Shown piece by piece: positions 54,325 to 63,685 of a DNA stretch of 64,000 bases. Every line of letters starts with the position of its first letter. The first letter of the stretch is position 1. Made by a program: the position numbers and the translations under genes. The notes under the pieces were generated by a model. That model was given only the letters and a program-made list of their open reading frames with translations. It was not told the DNA's origin and ran no database searches. The DNA comes from Cryobacterium inferilacus (GTDB lineage Bacteria > Actinomycetota > Actinomycetes > Actinomycetales > Microbacteriaceae), in contig NZ_JAIEUL010000002.1 of NCBI RefSeq assembly GCF_019599185.1, positions 186,001 to 250,000 on the forward strand. Reading direction: 5' to 3'.

Positions 54325-55749
54325 CTAGACGCCGTAGTACAGTTCGAACTCGAACGGGTGCGGACGCTGTGCGAGAGGCTTGATTTCCTTTTCGCGCTTG
54401 TAGTCGATCCAGGTCTCGATGAGCTCGGGGGTGAAGACGTTGCCGGCGAGCAGGAAGTCGTGGTCGGCTTCCAGTGCCTGTAGGGCTTCTTCCAGCGAAG
54501 CGGGAACCTGGGGGATGTTCTTGGCTTCTTCCGGCGGCAGCTCGTAGAGGTCCTTGTCGACCGGCTCGTGCGGTTCGATGCGGTTCTTGATGCCGTCGAG
54601 GCCGGCCATCAGCTGTGCGGCGAACGCGAGGTACGGGTTGCCGGAAGCGTCGGGGGCGCGGAACTCGAGGCGCTTGGCCTTGGGGTTCGTACCGGTGATC
54701 GGGATACGGATCGACGCGGAGCGGTTACCGGCCGAGTAGACCAGGTTGACCGGAGCTTCGAAGCCCGGAACCAGGCGGTGGTACGAGTTGACCGTCGGGT
54801 TGGTGAACGCGAGGACGGCCGGTGCGTGCTTGAGCAGGCCACCGATGTACCAGCGGGCGATGTCGGACAGCCCGCCGTAGCCGGCCTCGTCGTAGAACAG
54901 CGGCTTGCCGTCTGCCCAGAGGGACTGGTGGGTGTGCATGCCGGATCCGTTGTCGCCGAAGAGCGGCTTGGGCATGAACGTGGCCGTCTTGCCCCACTCG
55001 TGTGCCGTGTTCTTGACGATGTACTTGAACTTCAGCAGATCGTCGGCGGCGTGCACCATGGTGTCGAACTTGTAGTTGATCTCGCCCTGGCCGCCTGTGC
55101 CGACCTCGTGGTGGCTGCGCTCGAGGATGAGGCCGGCGTCCATCAGCTTGAGGCAGATGTCGTCGCGCATGTCGGCGTGCTGGTCGACCGGGCTGACCGG
55201 GAAGTAGCCGCCCTTGAACGGGGTCTTGTTGGCGAGGTTTCCGCCCTCTTCCTTGCGACCGGAGTTCCAGGCACCCTCGCTGGAGTCAACGGAGTAGAAG
55301 CTGGTGTGCTGGTTGACCTCGTAGCGCACGTCGTCGAAGATGTAGAACTCGGCCTCTGAGCCGAAGAACGCGGTGTCGCCGATGCCGGTGGAGGCCAGGT
55401 ACTTCTCGGCCTTCTTGGCCACCTGGCGGGGGTCCTTGGAGTAGATCTCACCGTTGCGGGGGTTGTAGATGTCGAACAGCATGATGAGCGTGCGCTCGGC
55501 GCGGAACGCGTCGATGTAGGCGCTGGTCACGTCCGGAATCAGCTGCATGTCCGATTCGTGGATCGACGCGAAACCACGGATCGACGAGCCGTCGAACATC
55601 TGGCCGACGGTGAAGAAGTCCTCGTCGACGGTCGACGCCGGAATGTTGAAGTGCTGCTGAACACCGGGCAGGTCGGTAAAGCGGAGATCAAGGAATTTGA
55701 CATCGGTGTCCTTGATATACGAGAGCACTTCGGACGAATCGCGGAACAT
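54325..55749 (-). CDS. glnA: Glutamine synthetase type I, adenylylatable
   Basis: Main ammonia-assimilating enzyme, 474 aa dodecameric type I-beta. Family motifs: [64 protein letters not shown] and the adenylylation site [13 protein letters not shown] with the target Tyr. Actinobacterial signature spacing throughout. The gene is divergent from an RDD protein; its promoter region holds four 11-bp-phased pentamers that look like a GlnR site. It is the expected substrate of GlnE nearby. Confidence 0.97.
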   Translation of the reverse strand: MFRDSSEVLSYIKDTDVKFLDLRFTDLPGVQQHFNIPASTVDEDFFTVGQMFDGSSIRGFASIHESDMQLIPDVTSAYIDAFRAERTLIMLFDIYNPRNGEIYSKDPRQVAKKAEKYLASTGIGDTAFFGSEAEFYIFDDVRYEVNQHTSFYSVDSSEGAWNSGRKEEGGNLANKTPFKGGYFPVSPVDQHADMRDDICLKLMDAGLILERSHHEVGTGGQGEINYKFDTMVHAADDLLKFKYIVKNTAHEWGKTATFMPKPLFGDNGSGMHTHQSLWADGKPLFYDEAGYGGLSDIARWYIGGLLKHAPAVLAFTNPTVNSYHRLVPGFEAPVNLVYSAGNRSASIRIPITGTNPKAKRLEFRAPDASGNPYLAFAAQLMAGLDGIKNRIEPHEPVDKDLYELPPEEAKNIPQVPASLEEALQALEADHDFLLAGNVFTPELIETWIDYKREKEIKPLAQRPHPFEFELYYGV

Positions 55750-55829
55750 GCGGGTTTACTCCAAACGACGTAGGCGTGTGTGACTGGAAATGTCGAACAC
55801 TGCGGCTTCCCCGACCTTATTACTGACGG

Positions 55830-55867
55830 GTTACTTGAGAATGACGCTTATGTTTCCTCCATGTTAC
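55830..55867 (-). promoter_or_regulatory. GlnR-box-like nitrogen regulatory site upstream of glnA
   Basis: On the minus strand: GTAAC-n6-GAAAC-n6-GTCAT-n6-GTAAC, four pentamers with exact 11-bp steps (55867-55863, 55856-55852, 55845-55841, 55834-55830). This is the a-b-a-b GlnR pattern (GTnAC, GAAAC), the first two elements perfect. It lies 81 bases before the glnA start, and extends to within 30 bases of the divergent RDD gene. Confidence 0.68.
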
Positions 55868-55883
55868 AGAGCGGGTTGCTCGG

Positions 55884-55889
55884 TAAACT
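55884..55889 (+). promoter_or_regulatory. -10 of a leaderless promoter for the RDD gene
   Basis: TAAACT, six bases before GTG 55896, only 17 bases beyond the GlnR-like box on the opposite side of glnA. Confidence 0.5.
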
Positions 55890-55895
55890 GAACGG

Positions 55896-56339
55896 GTGAA
55901 TTCACCCCCCTCTCCGCCGACCACTTTCGGCCAGCTCCCGCCCAGCACCTGGCCGGGGGAGCGGCTCGGATTACCCCCGGCAGGTCCGCACTCCGTGGGC
56001 AGGGTGGGACGGCGGATCTCGGCTCTGCTCATCGACTGGGCCATCGCCGTGGCGCTCGCCTGCCTGATCTGGGGCTACACCCTGCTGAACTATGACGGCT
56101 TTGTGGTGTTGGCCGTGTTCGTTCTGCTCCAGAGCGTCCAGCTCGCCGCCCTCGGCGGGAGCGCCGGTCATCTGCTCCTCGGCTTGCGGTTGATCACGCT
56201 CACCGGCGAACGCGTCGGAGTGTGGCGTCCGCTGGTGCGCTCCGTGCTTCTGGGCCTGGCCGTGCCGGCCCTGGTCTGGGATTCGGACCAGCGGGGCTTT
56301 CACGACAAGATCGCCGGGACCGTCCTGATCCGTCGCTAG
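55896..56339 (+). CDS. RDD-family membrane protein
   Basis: A 147-aa integral membrane protein with a Pro-rich cytosolic tail of about 35 residues, then VGRRISALLIDWAIAVALACLIWGY (first helix region, with the Arg and Asp of the RDD motif), a second helix, and the third after GVWRPLVRSVLLGLAVPALVWDSDQRGFHDK. Family function is unclear; RDD proteins are linked to ion exchange or envelope stress. Single gene with a leaderless GTG start, closed by a terminator. Confidence 0.9.
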   Translation: MNSPPSPPTTFGQLPPSTWPGERLGLPPAGPHSVGRVGRRISALLIDWAIAVALACLIWGYTLLNYDGFVVLAVFVLLQSVQLAALGGSAGHLLLGLRLITLTGERVGVWRPLVRSVLLGLAVPALVWDSDQRGFHDKIAGTVLIRR

Positions 56340-56369
56340 CGCGGCGCTGGATCGGCGGCCGATGACGAC

Positions 56370-56401
56370 GGAAGGGCACGGGGAGATCCCCGTGCCCTTC
56401 C
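56370..56401. terminator. Terminator hairpin after the RDD gene
   Basis: A perfect 14-bp stem, 56370-56383 with 56388-56401, loop AGAT, followed by TTCTGCTTCC. Lies between convergent genes. Confidence 0.8.
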
Positions 56402-56419
56402 TTCTGCTTCCGACTGCTG

Positions 56420-57130
56420 CTAGTTGCCGCGCTGCGGGCGGGCCTTGGTGGGGTCGACGCCCTTGGGGATCGGCAGTTTCTTGGTCATCGAGTTGAGGCG
56501 GTTGTTCACCGCGAGGACCTCGGCCTTGGTCAGCGACGGCTTGATCTTGGTGAGGCGACGGGCCAACTTGTGCAACGGAACCGCATCAGAGTCTGGACCG
56601 ACGGCGATGACGGTGACCGCGACGTTGCCGCCGACCTTGGCGACCGAACGCTTCTCCTCATCTACCATGCGGGCGGTGCGGGTGCGCGGGCCCTCGCTGA
56701 TGAGCACGACACCTCCGCGGCCGACGGCTCGGTAGACGGCATCCTGGGTCTTGCCGTTGACCGCGACCGGCATCTCGCTACCGACCCAGCCGCGCTTGAG
56801 GGACGACCGCAGCACCGCGCCGACGGCGCCGGGCTGGCCCTCGATCTGCGAGTACGCTGCCTTCTCGGCCCGGCGGCCCAGGATGATCAGCATGGCCAGG
56901 ACCCCGCCGAGGACGCCGGCGATGATCCAGAGTGCGATGCTGAAACCGTTGTCGGGAGTCAAGAGGAGTGCGAACGCCAGGCCGATGACCACGGGGATCA
57001 GGAAGCCGAGGACCATGAACAGAACGATGTTCGAGTCGTAGCGTTTGGTCATCTGGAAGACCTGCCACATTTGCTTCAGGCGGCCTGGTTCTTTGGGGGT
57101 GCGGGGACTCTTGTCCTTGCTTCGTGCCAT
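56420..57130 (-). CDS. DUF4191 membrane protein
   Basis: Actinobacterial 236-aa protein with a basic N-terminal tail, two adjacent helices (residues about 33-57 and 63-85) and a cytosolic domain over residues 90-236 that includes GSEMPVAVNGKTQDAVYRAVG and a basic C-terminus. The name is based on the recognisable middle region and gene order behind lipA; function unknown. Leaderless start supported by TAGTCT seven bases upstream of ATG 57130. It is the last gene of the lipB-lipA-DUF4191 set, which is conserved in the phylum. Confidence 0.88.
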   Translation of the reverse strand: MARSKDKSPRTPKEPGRLKQMWQVFQMTKRYDSNIVLFMVLGFLIPVVIGLAFALLLTPDNGFSIALWIIAGVLGGVLAMLIILGRRAEKAAYSQIEGQPGAVGAVLRSSLKRGWVGSEMPVAVNGKTQDAVYRAVGRGGVVLISEGPRTRTARMVDEEKRSVAKVGGNVAVTVIAVGPDSDAVPLHKLARRLTKIKPSLTKAEVLAVNNRLNSMTKKLPIPKGVDPTKARPQRGN

Positions 57131-57137
57131 GGTTCTA

Positions 57138-57143
57138 AGACTA
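57138..57143 (-). promoter_or_regulatory. -10 of a leaderless promoter for the DUF4191 gene
   Basis: TAGTCT on the minus strand, seven bases before ATG 57130. Confidence 0.45.
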
Positions 57144-57179
57144 CCCAGTCGCTCGATCGGCGCGGAACGGATTCACGGG

Positions 57180-58166
57180 TCAAACGGCCTGGCTGAAGCC
57201 CAACGTGGCGTCGGCAAGGTGCCTGAGGTGCGCTGGCACCTCCCGCCCGGTCGCCACCATGGACTGGGCCCACAGCCGCCCGGCACGGTACGAGGAGCGC
57301 ACCAGCGGGCCGGCCAGCACGCCGAGGAATCCGATCTCCTCCGCCTCCGCCTTGAGCTCGACGAATTCTTCTGGCCGTACCCACCTGGCCACAGGCAGGT
57401 GCCGTGGGCTGGGACGGAGGTATTGCGTGATGGTGATGATGTCGGTACCGGCCTCGTGCAGATCGTGCAGAGCCTGGGTCACCTCGAGGCGTTCCTCACC
57501 CATACCCAGGATCAGATTCGACTTGGTGATCAGTCCGGCGGCGCGGCCCTGGCTGAGTACGTCGAGGGATCTGTCGTAGCGGAAGGCCGGGCGGATGCGT
57601 TTGAAGATGCGAGGCACGGTTTCGACGTTGTGCGCGAAGACCTCGGGCCGGGCGGAGAACACCTCGTTGAGGTGAGCGGTGTTGCCGGTGAAGTCCGGCA
57701 CCAGGATCTCCACGCCGGTGCCGGGGCTCTGCTGATGGATCTGCCGGATTGTTTCGGCGTAGAGCCAGGCGCCCTCGTCGGGCAGGTCGTCGCGGGCAAC
57801 CCCGGTCACCGTCGCGTAGCGCAGCTTCATTGCCAGTACGGATTCGGCGACCCGGCGCGGTTCATCGGTGTCGTAGTCCGCCGGTTTGCCGGTATCGATC
57901 TGGCAGAAGTCGCAGCGCCTGGTGCATTGCGAGCCGCCGATGAGGAAGGTGGCTTCCCGGTCTTCCCAGCACTCGTAGATGTTCGGGCAGGCCGCTTCCT
58001 GGCAGACGGTGTGCAGGTTCTCGGCCTTCACGAGGTCCTGCAACTGTCGGTACTCCGGGCCCATCCTGGCCCTGGTCTTGATCCAGTCTGGCTTGCGCTC
58101 GATCGGCGTCTCGGCGTTGCGGATCTCCAATCGGAGCATCCGGCGGCCGCCGGGTTCGGCGCTCAT
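57180..58166 (-). CDS. lipA: Lipoyl synthase
   Basis: Radical-SAM enzyme that inserts two sulfurs into protein-bound octanoate. The SAM cluster motif is [10 protein letters not shown], the auxiliary cluster is made by [12 protein letters not shown] (C-x4-C-x5-C), and the C-terminal RSSYRAG segment holds the final Ser ligand. At 328 aa it is full length. The start overlaps the lipB stop (ATGA), giving tight coupling. Acts on the E2 lipoyl domain encoded at 60688-62136 and on the glycine-cleavage H protein elsewhere. Confidence 0.97.
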   Translation of the reverse strand: MSAEPGGRRMLRLEIRNAETPIERKPDWIKTRARMGPEYRQLQDLVKAENLHTVCQEAACPNIYECWEDREATFLIGGSQCTRRCDFCQIDTGKPADYDTDEPRRVAESVLAMKLRYATVTGVARDDLPDEGAWLYAETIRQIHQQSPGTGVEILVPDFTGNTAHLNEVFSARPEVFAHNVETVPRIFKRIRPAFRYDRSLDVLSQGRAAGLITKSNLILGMGEERLEVTQALHDLHEAGTDIITITQYLRPSPRHLPVARWVRPEEFVELKAEAEEIGFLGVLAGPLVRSSYRAGRLWAQSMVATGREVPAHLRHLADATLGFSQAV

Positions 58167-58798
58167 GCCGACACCAGGAACCGGTTGCGAAAGTGCGTGC
58201 TGACGGACGTGACGGTCTCCTCGGTGGTGACCCTGTGCCCGAGCACCTCGGACATTGTGGTGACACCTGCGTCGACGATGCCGCAGGCGACGATGCGGTC
58301 ATACGGTTCGAGGGAGTTGTCGCAGTTCAAAGCGAATCCGTGCATGGTGACGCCGTCGGCGATGCGGATGCCGATGGCGGCGATCTTGTCTTCGGCGCCG
58401 GGCTGTCCCACCCACACCCCGCTTCGGCCGACAACCCGGCGGCCGGCAATGCCGAAGTCGGCCAGCACGGCGATCAGGATGTCCTCGAGCAGGCGGACAT
58501 AGCCCACGACGTCGATCGGCTCTGGTAACCGCAGGATGGGATAGCCGATCAGCTGCCCCGGCCCGTGCCAGGTGATCCGGCCGCCCCGGTCGACGTCCAC
58601 GACGGGGGTTCCGTCGGTGGGACGGTCCTCCGGCTGGGTGCGTTTACCGGCCGTATACACGGCGGGATGTTCGAGGAGCAGGACGGTGTTCGGTCGTTGA
58701 CCGGACACCACCGTGCGATGGACGGCGCGCTGGAGCTCAAGGCCCTCGAAATACGGCACGGAGTTGGCGCTTAGCCCCGCGACGACAAAGTCGAGCAT
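58163..58798 (-). CDS. lipB: Lipoyl(octanoyl) transferase
   Basis: Transfers octanoate from acyl carrier protein to the lipoyl lysine of E2 and H proteins. The signature [17 protein letters not shown] and the active Cys and Lys ([26 protein letters not shown]) are present. Length 211 aa. Leaderless start: TAGGCT at 58810-58805 stands six bases before the ATG. Divergent from the pseudokinase gene. Confidence 0.96.
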   Translation of the reverse strand: MLDFVVAGLSANSVPYFEGLELQRAVHRTVVSGQRPNTVLLLEHPAVYTAGKRTQPEDRPTDGTPVVDVDRGGRITWHGPGQLIGYPILRLPEPIDVVGYVRLLEDILIAVLADFGIAGRRVVGRSGVWVGQPGAEDKIAAIGIRIADGVTMHGFALNCDNSLEPYDRIVACGIVDAGVTTMSEVLGHRVTTEETVTSVSTHFRNRFLVSA

Positions 58799-58804
58799 AA
58801 GGGG

Positions 58805-58810
58805 AGCCTA
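58805..58810 (-). promoter_or_regulatory. -10 of a leaderless promoter for lipB
   Basis: TAGGCT on the minus strand, six bases before the lipB ATG at 58798. Confidence 0.5.
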
Positions 58811-58946
58811 CCGGGCCGTCCCTCCCCAGGCGAACACGTGCAGGATTTCGCGCAGATTGCGATGGACTCCTCCCCGGGTACCGGCCGGCACGGGATGGTG
58901 GGTGCACCCCCACCGTCCCGAGGTGAGGGGTGGAGAGGAGAGCGTC

Positions 58947-60641
58947 ATGGGTCTCGCCGGGGGCGCAGCAGTCCCGGACACACTGGTCGGATACCGGGTG
59001 ATCCGTCGGATCGGAGTCGGCGGCCAATCGCTGGTGTTCCTGGCACGTGCGGCATCGGCTGGCGGCGACGCGCCCCCGGTGGCGTTGAAGGTCTTCCGTC
59101 GCCAGACGGATCCGGCTCGGATCGGCAGGGAGGTCCATGCCCTTCTCGCGACGCCGGCCACGACGCTGGCGCGTCTCGAAGACGTGGCGTCGACTCCGGA
59201 TGGCAGGGTGTGCCTGGTGCTGGAGTACCTGCCCGGGTTCACGCTGGACAGGCTGCTCGCAGTGCGGGGACGGATCAAGGCCGCCGAGGTGGTCACCATT
59301 GCGGCAACGATCACGGCCACTCTGCAGGCGCTGCACGAGACGGGCCTGACCCACCCGATGGTGCGCACCTCCAGCGTCCGATTCGACAGGTGTGGGCGCC
59401 CGGTGTTGCTCGGGCTGGGCGACCTGGGGGAGCTGCCAGGGGGAGCGGCGGGCGTCGGGCCGCGGCGGGATGCCGTGGTCAGCCTCACGGGGTTCCTGAA
59501 CGGCCTTCTGGCCTATCTGGACACCGCAGAGGCTGCCGGTGCCTCCGCCCTCCTGGCGGAGTTCCAGTCCACGTTGACAGTCCGACCGTTTCCTGCGGAC
59601 CTGACGAGCCTGGAGAGTGCCCTGTTCACGTGGGCGGCGGCGGGGCCGGTGGACTGTCTGCCGAACGGTCCAGCGGAAGCCGGCGCGCCCGTGTCGATTC
59701 CCGCCGCTGTGCCCCGGCTGATGGCTGTCGCGGCGGCAGGTGGGGTGGCGCCGGCCCCGCCCGTAGAACCGGGCAGACGTCGGGCTGCGGCACTACCGGC
59801 AGCTCGCGGGGCAGCCAGGGCGGCGGCGCAACGGGCCGCGCAGCGGCCGACTGTCCAGCGCCTGACCGGGGGTCGGGCTGTCGTTCGGCGACGGCTGAGC
59901 GATGCGGTGGAGCGCAGCAGGGCCGCGCTCTCCTGGCTGCGGATGGACCGTCGTCGCGCCGCGCGGCCACGATCGAGACCGGATTCCCAGCGGCGTTCTG
60001 TCGGTCGTCCGCTGCTGCTGGGCGGAACACTCGTGGTGGTCCTGTCGGTCGGGGGAATCGCCGCGCTCGAGGGTGGGTCGGCGCTATCGGGTGGTTCGGC
60101 GCTATTGGGCGGTTCGATGCCGGAGGCGACCGTGCCTTCTGTCCCCGAGCCTGCGCCGGTGGGTGATCCCGGGCCCGGCGCCGCTGCCGGGCACAACGGG
60201 GAGCGACAGGAGAAGGTGGGCAGCGAACAGATGGAAGCCGACCGAACTGTAGTGGAGTCAGACGATCCGGCCGCAGCCGTGCTGGAGCTGTTGCGACAGC
60301 GCGAGGCGTGCCTGGCCGCCGCATCCGTGTTGTGTCTGGACGGGGTGAACCAGGCGGGCTCGGTCGCCATGGCGGCGGACGGATACACGATTCGGCAGGC
60401 GCAGGCCACGCCGAATGCGAGTGGGGACGACGATGTGCCCGGCAACGCCCCGCCTGTCACTGCGGTGGTTCAGGAGCGCACCGGTAATGCGGCGCTGGTC
60501 GTGCTCGCCCCTGGGCCCGACAGCGACAGCGACAGCGACGCACCGACCCGCGCAGAAGCCACCGTTAACACACAACCGGCCTCCGCCCTGGTGATCAAGG
60601 GCGAGGCCGGTTGGAGACTGCGTGAACTGTTCGACTACTGA
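58947..60641 (+). CDS. Protein-kinase-fold membrane protein, probable pseudokinase
   Basis: A 564-aa protein: kinase-like domain (residues 15-215), Ala/Arg-rich linker, one membrane helix (about 354-373) and an external domain. The Gly loop is RIGVGGQSLVF, the ATP Lys is K48 in VALKVFRR. The catalytic loop reads TGLTHPMVRTSSV: His136 remains but the base Asp is Met138 and the metal Asn is Ser143; DFG is GDLG. These losses predict no kinase activity. GGAGAGGAG precedes the ATG. It may act as a scaffold or sense cell-wall fragments like other one-pass PASTA-less kinases; the outside domain is not recognised. Confidence 0.83.
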   Translation: MGLAGGAAVPDTLVGYRVIRRIGVGGQSLVFLARAASAGGDAPPVALKVFRRQTDPARIGREVHALLATPATTLARLEDVASTPDGRVCLVLEYLPGFTLDRLLAVRGRIKAAEVVTIAATITATLQALHETGLTHPMVRTSSVRFDRCGRPVLLGLGDLGELPGGAAGVGPRRDAVVSLTGFLNGLLAYLDTAEAAGASALLAEFQSTLTVRPFPADLTSLESALFTWAAAGPVDCLPNGPAEAGAPVSIPAAVPRLMAVAAAGGVAPAPPVEPGRRRAAALPAARGAARAAAQRAAQRPTVQRLTGGRAVVRRRLSDAVERSRAALSWLRMDRRRAARPRSRPDSQRRSVGRPLLLGGTLVVVLSVGGIAALEGGSALSGGSALLGGSMPEATVPSVPEPAPVGDPGPGAAAGHNGERQEKVGSEQMEADRTVVESDDPAAAVLELLRQREACLAAASVLCLDGVNQAGSVAMAADGYTIRQAQATPNASGDDDVPGNAPPVTAVVQERTGNAALVVLAPGPDSDSDSDAPTRAEATVNTQPASALVIKGEAGWRLRELFDY

Positions 60642-60687
60642 ACCCCACGGGGCACGCAGTCACCGTTCGGGGTGATGCTCAGGCGAA

Positions 60688-62136
60688 TCAGATGCCGAGG
60701 TTGGCTTCGAACTCTCCGGCTTCCAGCCGCGCCTTCATGGTGGTGAGGAAGCGCGAGGCGTCCGCTCCATCGATGATGCGGTGGTCGTAGGAGAGGGCGA
60801 GGAACACCGTCGAACGGATGGCGATGGAGTCCAGCCCCTTGTCGCTGACGACAATGGGCTTCTTGTAGACCACGCCGGTGCCGAGGATGGCGCTCTGCGG
60901 CAGGAAGACCACCGGGGTGTCGAACAGCGCGCCACGCGAACCCGTGTTGGTCAGCGTGAACGTGCCACCGGACAGTTCGTCTGGCTTGAGCTTGTTGTCC
61001 CTGGTGCGAGCAGCCAGGTCGGCGATCTGGGCGGCGAAGCCGGCCAGATCCAGCTCACCGGCGTCGCGAATGACCGGGGTCAGCAGCCCGCGCTCGGTGT
61101 CCACGGCAATGCTCATGTTCTCCTGGCCCGGGTACACGATCGACGTGCCGTCGACGGTCGCGTTGATGATCGGGTTCGCCTTCAGAGCCTCGGCCGCGGC
61201 CAGGGCGAAGAACGGCAGGAAGGACAGCTTGTTGCCGGTCTTTTCGTGGAACGAAACCTTCACCTTGTCGCGCAGCATGGCCACGCGGGTGACGTCGACT
61301 TCCACAACGGTGGTGAGCTGGGCGGTCTGCTGCATGGAGGCCACGGCGCGCTCAGCGACGACCTTGCGCAGTCGCGACATCGGCTGGGTCGTTCCGCGCA
61401 GCGGCGATACCTCCACGGCGGCGGCGGCCGGCGTGGCGGTCGTCGATGCGGCAGCGGACTCGATGTCCTGCTTGCGGATCCGCCCGCCGACACCGGTGCC
61501 GGTGATGGTGGACAGGTCGACGCCGGCCTCGTTCGCGAGTTTGCGCACGATGGGCGTGACGTAGCCGCTCGGCCCGGCGTGTGCGCCGCGAGCCGGCGCG
61601 GCTGCCGGTGCTGCCGGTGCTGCGGGGACCGGAGCGGGTGCCGCCGCGGCGGGAGCCGGTGCTGCGGGTGCCGGTGCTGCGGGTGCCGGTGCTGCGGGAG
61701 CCGGTGCTGCGGGAGCAGCCGCGGGCGGCGGCTCGACGGCCGCAGGAGCGGGCGGTGCGACCTCGGCTGCGGGAGCCTCGGCGGGTGCCGGAGCTTCTGT
61801 GGACGGCACCTCGGCCGCGGGTGCCGGGGCGGCAGCCTCGGCTGCGGGAGCCTCCTCGGCTGCGGGAGCCTCCGCTTCGGGGGCGGCTGCCGGGGCTGAA
61901 CCGTCGCCGATGGTGACCAGCGGGGTTCCGACCTCGACGGTCTCGTCTTCCTGCACGAGGATGGCTTCGATGACGCCGGCGATGGGGGATGGGATCTCGG
62001 TGTCGACCTTGTCGGTCGACACCTCGAGCAGCGGTTCGTCGACTTCGACGCGGTCTCCCACGTTTTTCAGCCAGCGGGTGACCGTACCCTCTGTGACACT
62101 CTCTCCGAGTGCCGGGAGGTTGACGGATTCGCTCAT
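60688..62136 (-). CDS. sucB: Dihydrolipoamide acyltransferase (E2)
   Basis: Core E2 of a 2-oxoacid dehydrogenase, 482 aa. One lipoyl domain (residues 1-80) with Lys43 in [11 protein letters not shown]; a long Ala/Pro linker of about 110 residues; the E3-binding domain with [18 protein letters not shown]; and the acyltransferase domain with the catalytic His in [16 protein letters not shown]. Actinobacteria often use a single E2 for the pyruvate and 2-oxoglutarate complexes, so sucB is used loosely. It follows lpdA by 68 bases; AAAGGAGA lies before the ATG. Confidence 0.93.
   Translation of the reverse strand: MSESVNLPALGESVTEGTVTRWLKNVGDRVEVDEPLLEVSTDKVDTEIPSPIAGVIEAILVQEDETVEVGTPLVTIGDGSAPAAAPEAEAPAAEEAPAAEAAAPAPAAEVPSTEAPAPAEAPAAEVAPPAPAAVEPPPAAAPAAPAPAAPAPAAPAPAAPAPAAAAPAPVPAAPAAPAAAPARGAHAGPSGYVTPIVRKLANEAGVDLSTITGTGVGGRIRKQDIESAAASTTATPAAAAVEVSPLRGTTQPMSRLRKVVAERAVASMQQTAQLTTVVEVDVTRVAMLRDKVKVSFHEKTGNKLSFLPFFALAAAEALKANPIINATVDGTSIVYPGQENMSIAVDTERGLLTPVIRDAGELDLAGFAAQIADLAARTRDNKLKPDELSGGTFTLTNTGSRGALFDTPVVFLPQSAILGTGVVYKKPIVVSDKGLDSIAIRSTVFLALSYDHRIIDGADASRFLTTMKARLEAGEFEANLGI
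61655..61714. repeat. Tandem 15-bp repeat in the E2 linker
   Basis: Four copies of GCCGGTGCTGCGGG(T/A) in a row, coding on the minus strand for an Ala/Pro-rich pentapeptide repeat in the flexible linker of E2. Copy number is likely to vary between strains through slippage. Confidence 0.9.
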
Positions 62137-62204
62137 GCGTTTGTCTCCTTTGAAACCATTAATGTCTGACCAATGTTAGTGAATAACTGTGTGCCGAAAG
62201 CGGG

Positions 62205-63578
62205 CTACATCGCGTGCAGGGGCTTGCCGGCCAGGGCCAGGAAGGCCTCGCCCAGCGCTTCGTTCTGGGTGGGGTGCGCGTGCAGGAGCGGCGCGAGGTC
62301 CTCCGGGTACGCTTCCCAGTTCACGATGAGCTGGCCTTCGCCGATCAGCTCGCCCACGCGGGCGCCGATCATGTGGATGCCGATGATGGGGCCGTCGGCC
62401 TCACGGACAACCTTGATCGAGCCGGTGGTGCCGAGGATCGAGCTCTTGCCGTTGCCGCCAAGGCTGTACTCGTAGCTGGTGACATTGTCGGCGCCGAACT
62501 TGGCGACGGCCTTGGCTTCGGTGTAACCGACCGAGGCGATCTCGGGGTCGCAGTAGGTGACCTTCGGGATGTTCAGGTCGTCCACGACGATCGGGGACAA
62601 GCCCGCGATCTCCTCGGCGACGAAGATGCCCTGCTGGAAACCGCGGTGCGCGAGCTGAAGGCCGGGAACGATGTCACCGACGGCGTAAACGCCGGGGATG
62701 TTGGTGGCGAGGCGCTCGTCGGTGATGACGAAGCCGCGGTCCATGGAGATGCCGGCTTCTTCGAAGCCGAGGCCCGCGGTGGACGGGCCACGACCGACGG
62801 CGACGAGCAGAAGCTCGGCCTCGATGGTGGTGCCGTTCTCGAGCGTCACGACGACGCCGGAGTCATCCTGCGTGACGGACTGGAACCGGACGCCGAGGGA
62901 GAAGTTGATGCCACGCTTGCGGAAAGCCCGCTCGAGCTGCTTGGACACCGACTCTTCTTCGTTGGGAGCCAGGTGCGGGAGGGCCTCGATGATGGTGACG
63001 TCGGCGCCGAAGGACTTCCAGACGCTGGCGAACTCGACGCCGATCACGCCGCCGCCGAGGACGGCGACCTTCTTGGGCACGTAGTTGAGTTCGAGGGCCT
63101 GCTCGCTCGTGATGACGCGACCCTCGATGGCCAGGCCCGGAAGCGAGCGGGAGTACGAACCGGTGGCCAGCACCACGTTCTTGCCCACGATGGTGTCGTC
63201 GCCGACCTGGACGGTCGTCGGCGAGATGAGGTGGCCCTCTCCCGCGATCACGGTGATGCCGCGGGCCTTGATCAGGCCCTGCAGGCCGCGGAACTTGCTG
63301 GCGACGATGCCCTCGCGGAACGCGGTAACTGCGGCCATGTCGATGCCCTCGAACGACGTGGTGACGCCGTACTTGGAGGATTCCCGGCTGACGTCGGCTA
63401 CCTCGGCGGAGTGCAGCAGCGCCTTCGTGGGGATGCAACCGACGTGGAGGCAGGTGCCACCCAGCTTGTCCTTCTCGATCAGGCCGACGGTCAGGCCCAG
63501 CTGAACGGCGCGCAAGGCGGCCGCGTAGCCGCCGCTGCCGCCACCGAGAACTACAAGGTCAAAATTCTGTTCAGACAC
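62205..63578 (-). CDS. lpdA: Dihydrolipoyl dehydrogenase (E3)
   Basis: FAD-disulfide oxidoreductase of 457 aa that reoxidises the lipoyl arm of E2. FAD motif LVVLGGGSGGYAAALRA, redox pair Cys43-Cys48 in GGTCLHVGCIPTK, NAD site VAVLGGGVIGVEFASVW, and the C-terminal His-Glu pair in LLHAHPTQNEALGEA. GTG at 63578 follows GAGGGAGTATCTGG. Upstream of the E2 gene on the same strand and co-transcribed; shared by all the lipoate enzymes of the cell. Confidence 0.97.
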   Translation of the reverse strand: MSEQNFDLVVLGGGSGGYAAALRAVQLGLTVGLIEKDKLGGTCLHVGCIPTKALLHSAEVADVSRESSKYGVTTSFEGIDMAAVTAFREGIVASKFRGLQGLIKARGITVIAGEGHLISPTTVQVGDDTIVGKNVVLATGSYSRSLPGLAIEGRVITSEQALELNYVPKKVAVLGGGVIGVEFASVWKSFGADVTIIEALPHLAPNEEESVSKQLERAFRKRGINFSLGVRFQSVTQDDSGVVVTLENGTTIEAELLLVAVGRGPSTAGLGFEEAGISMDRGFVITDERLATNIPGVYAVGDIVPGLQLAHRGFQQGIFVAEEIAGLSPIVVDDLNIPKVTYCDPEIASVGYTEAKAVAKFGADNVTSYEYSLGGNGKSSILGTTGSIKVVREADGPIIGIHMIGARVGELIGEGQLIVNWEAYPEDLAPLLHAHPTQNEALGEAFLALAGKPLHAM

Positions 63579-63685
63579 CCAGATACTCCCTCGTGCATCA
63601 CATACACTTTCACGGCCTGCCCAGCGCATATGGTTTGCGCCGGCAGGCGTTGAACGGCAAGGATTTTCCTGCCTATACGACCCTA

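Noticed and set aside
61655..61714. Short tandem repeats that could suggest a CRISPR array
   Set aside because: No unique spacers between units; the repeats are in frame and code for the flexible linker of E2.
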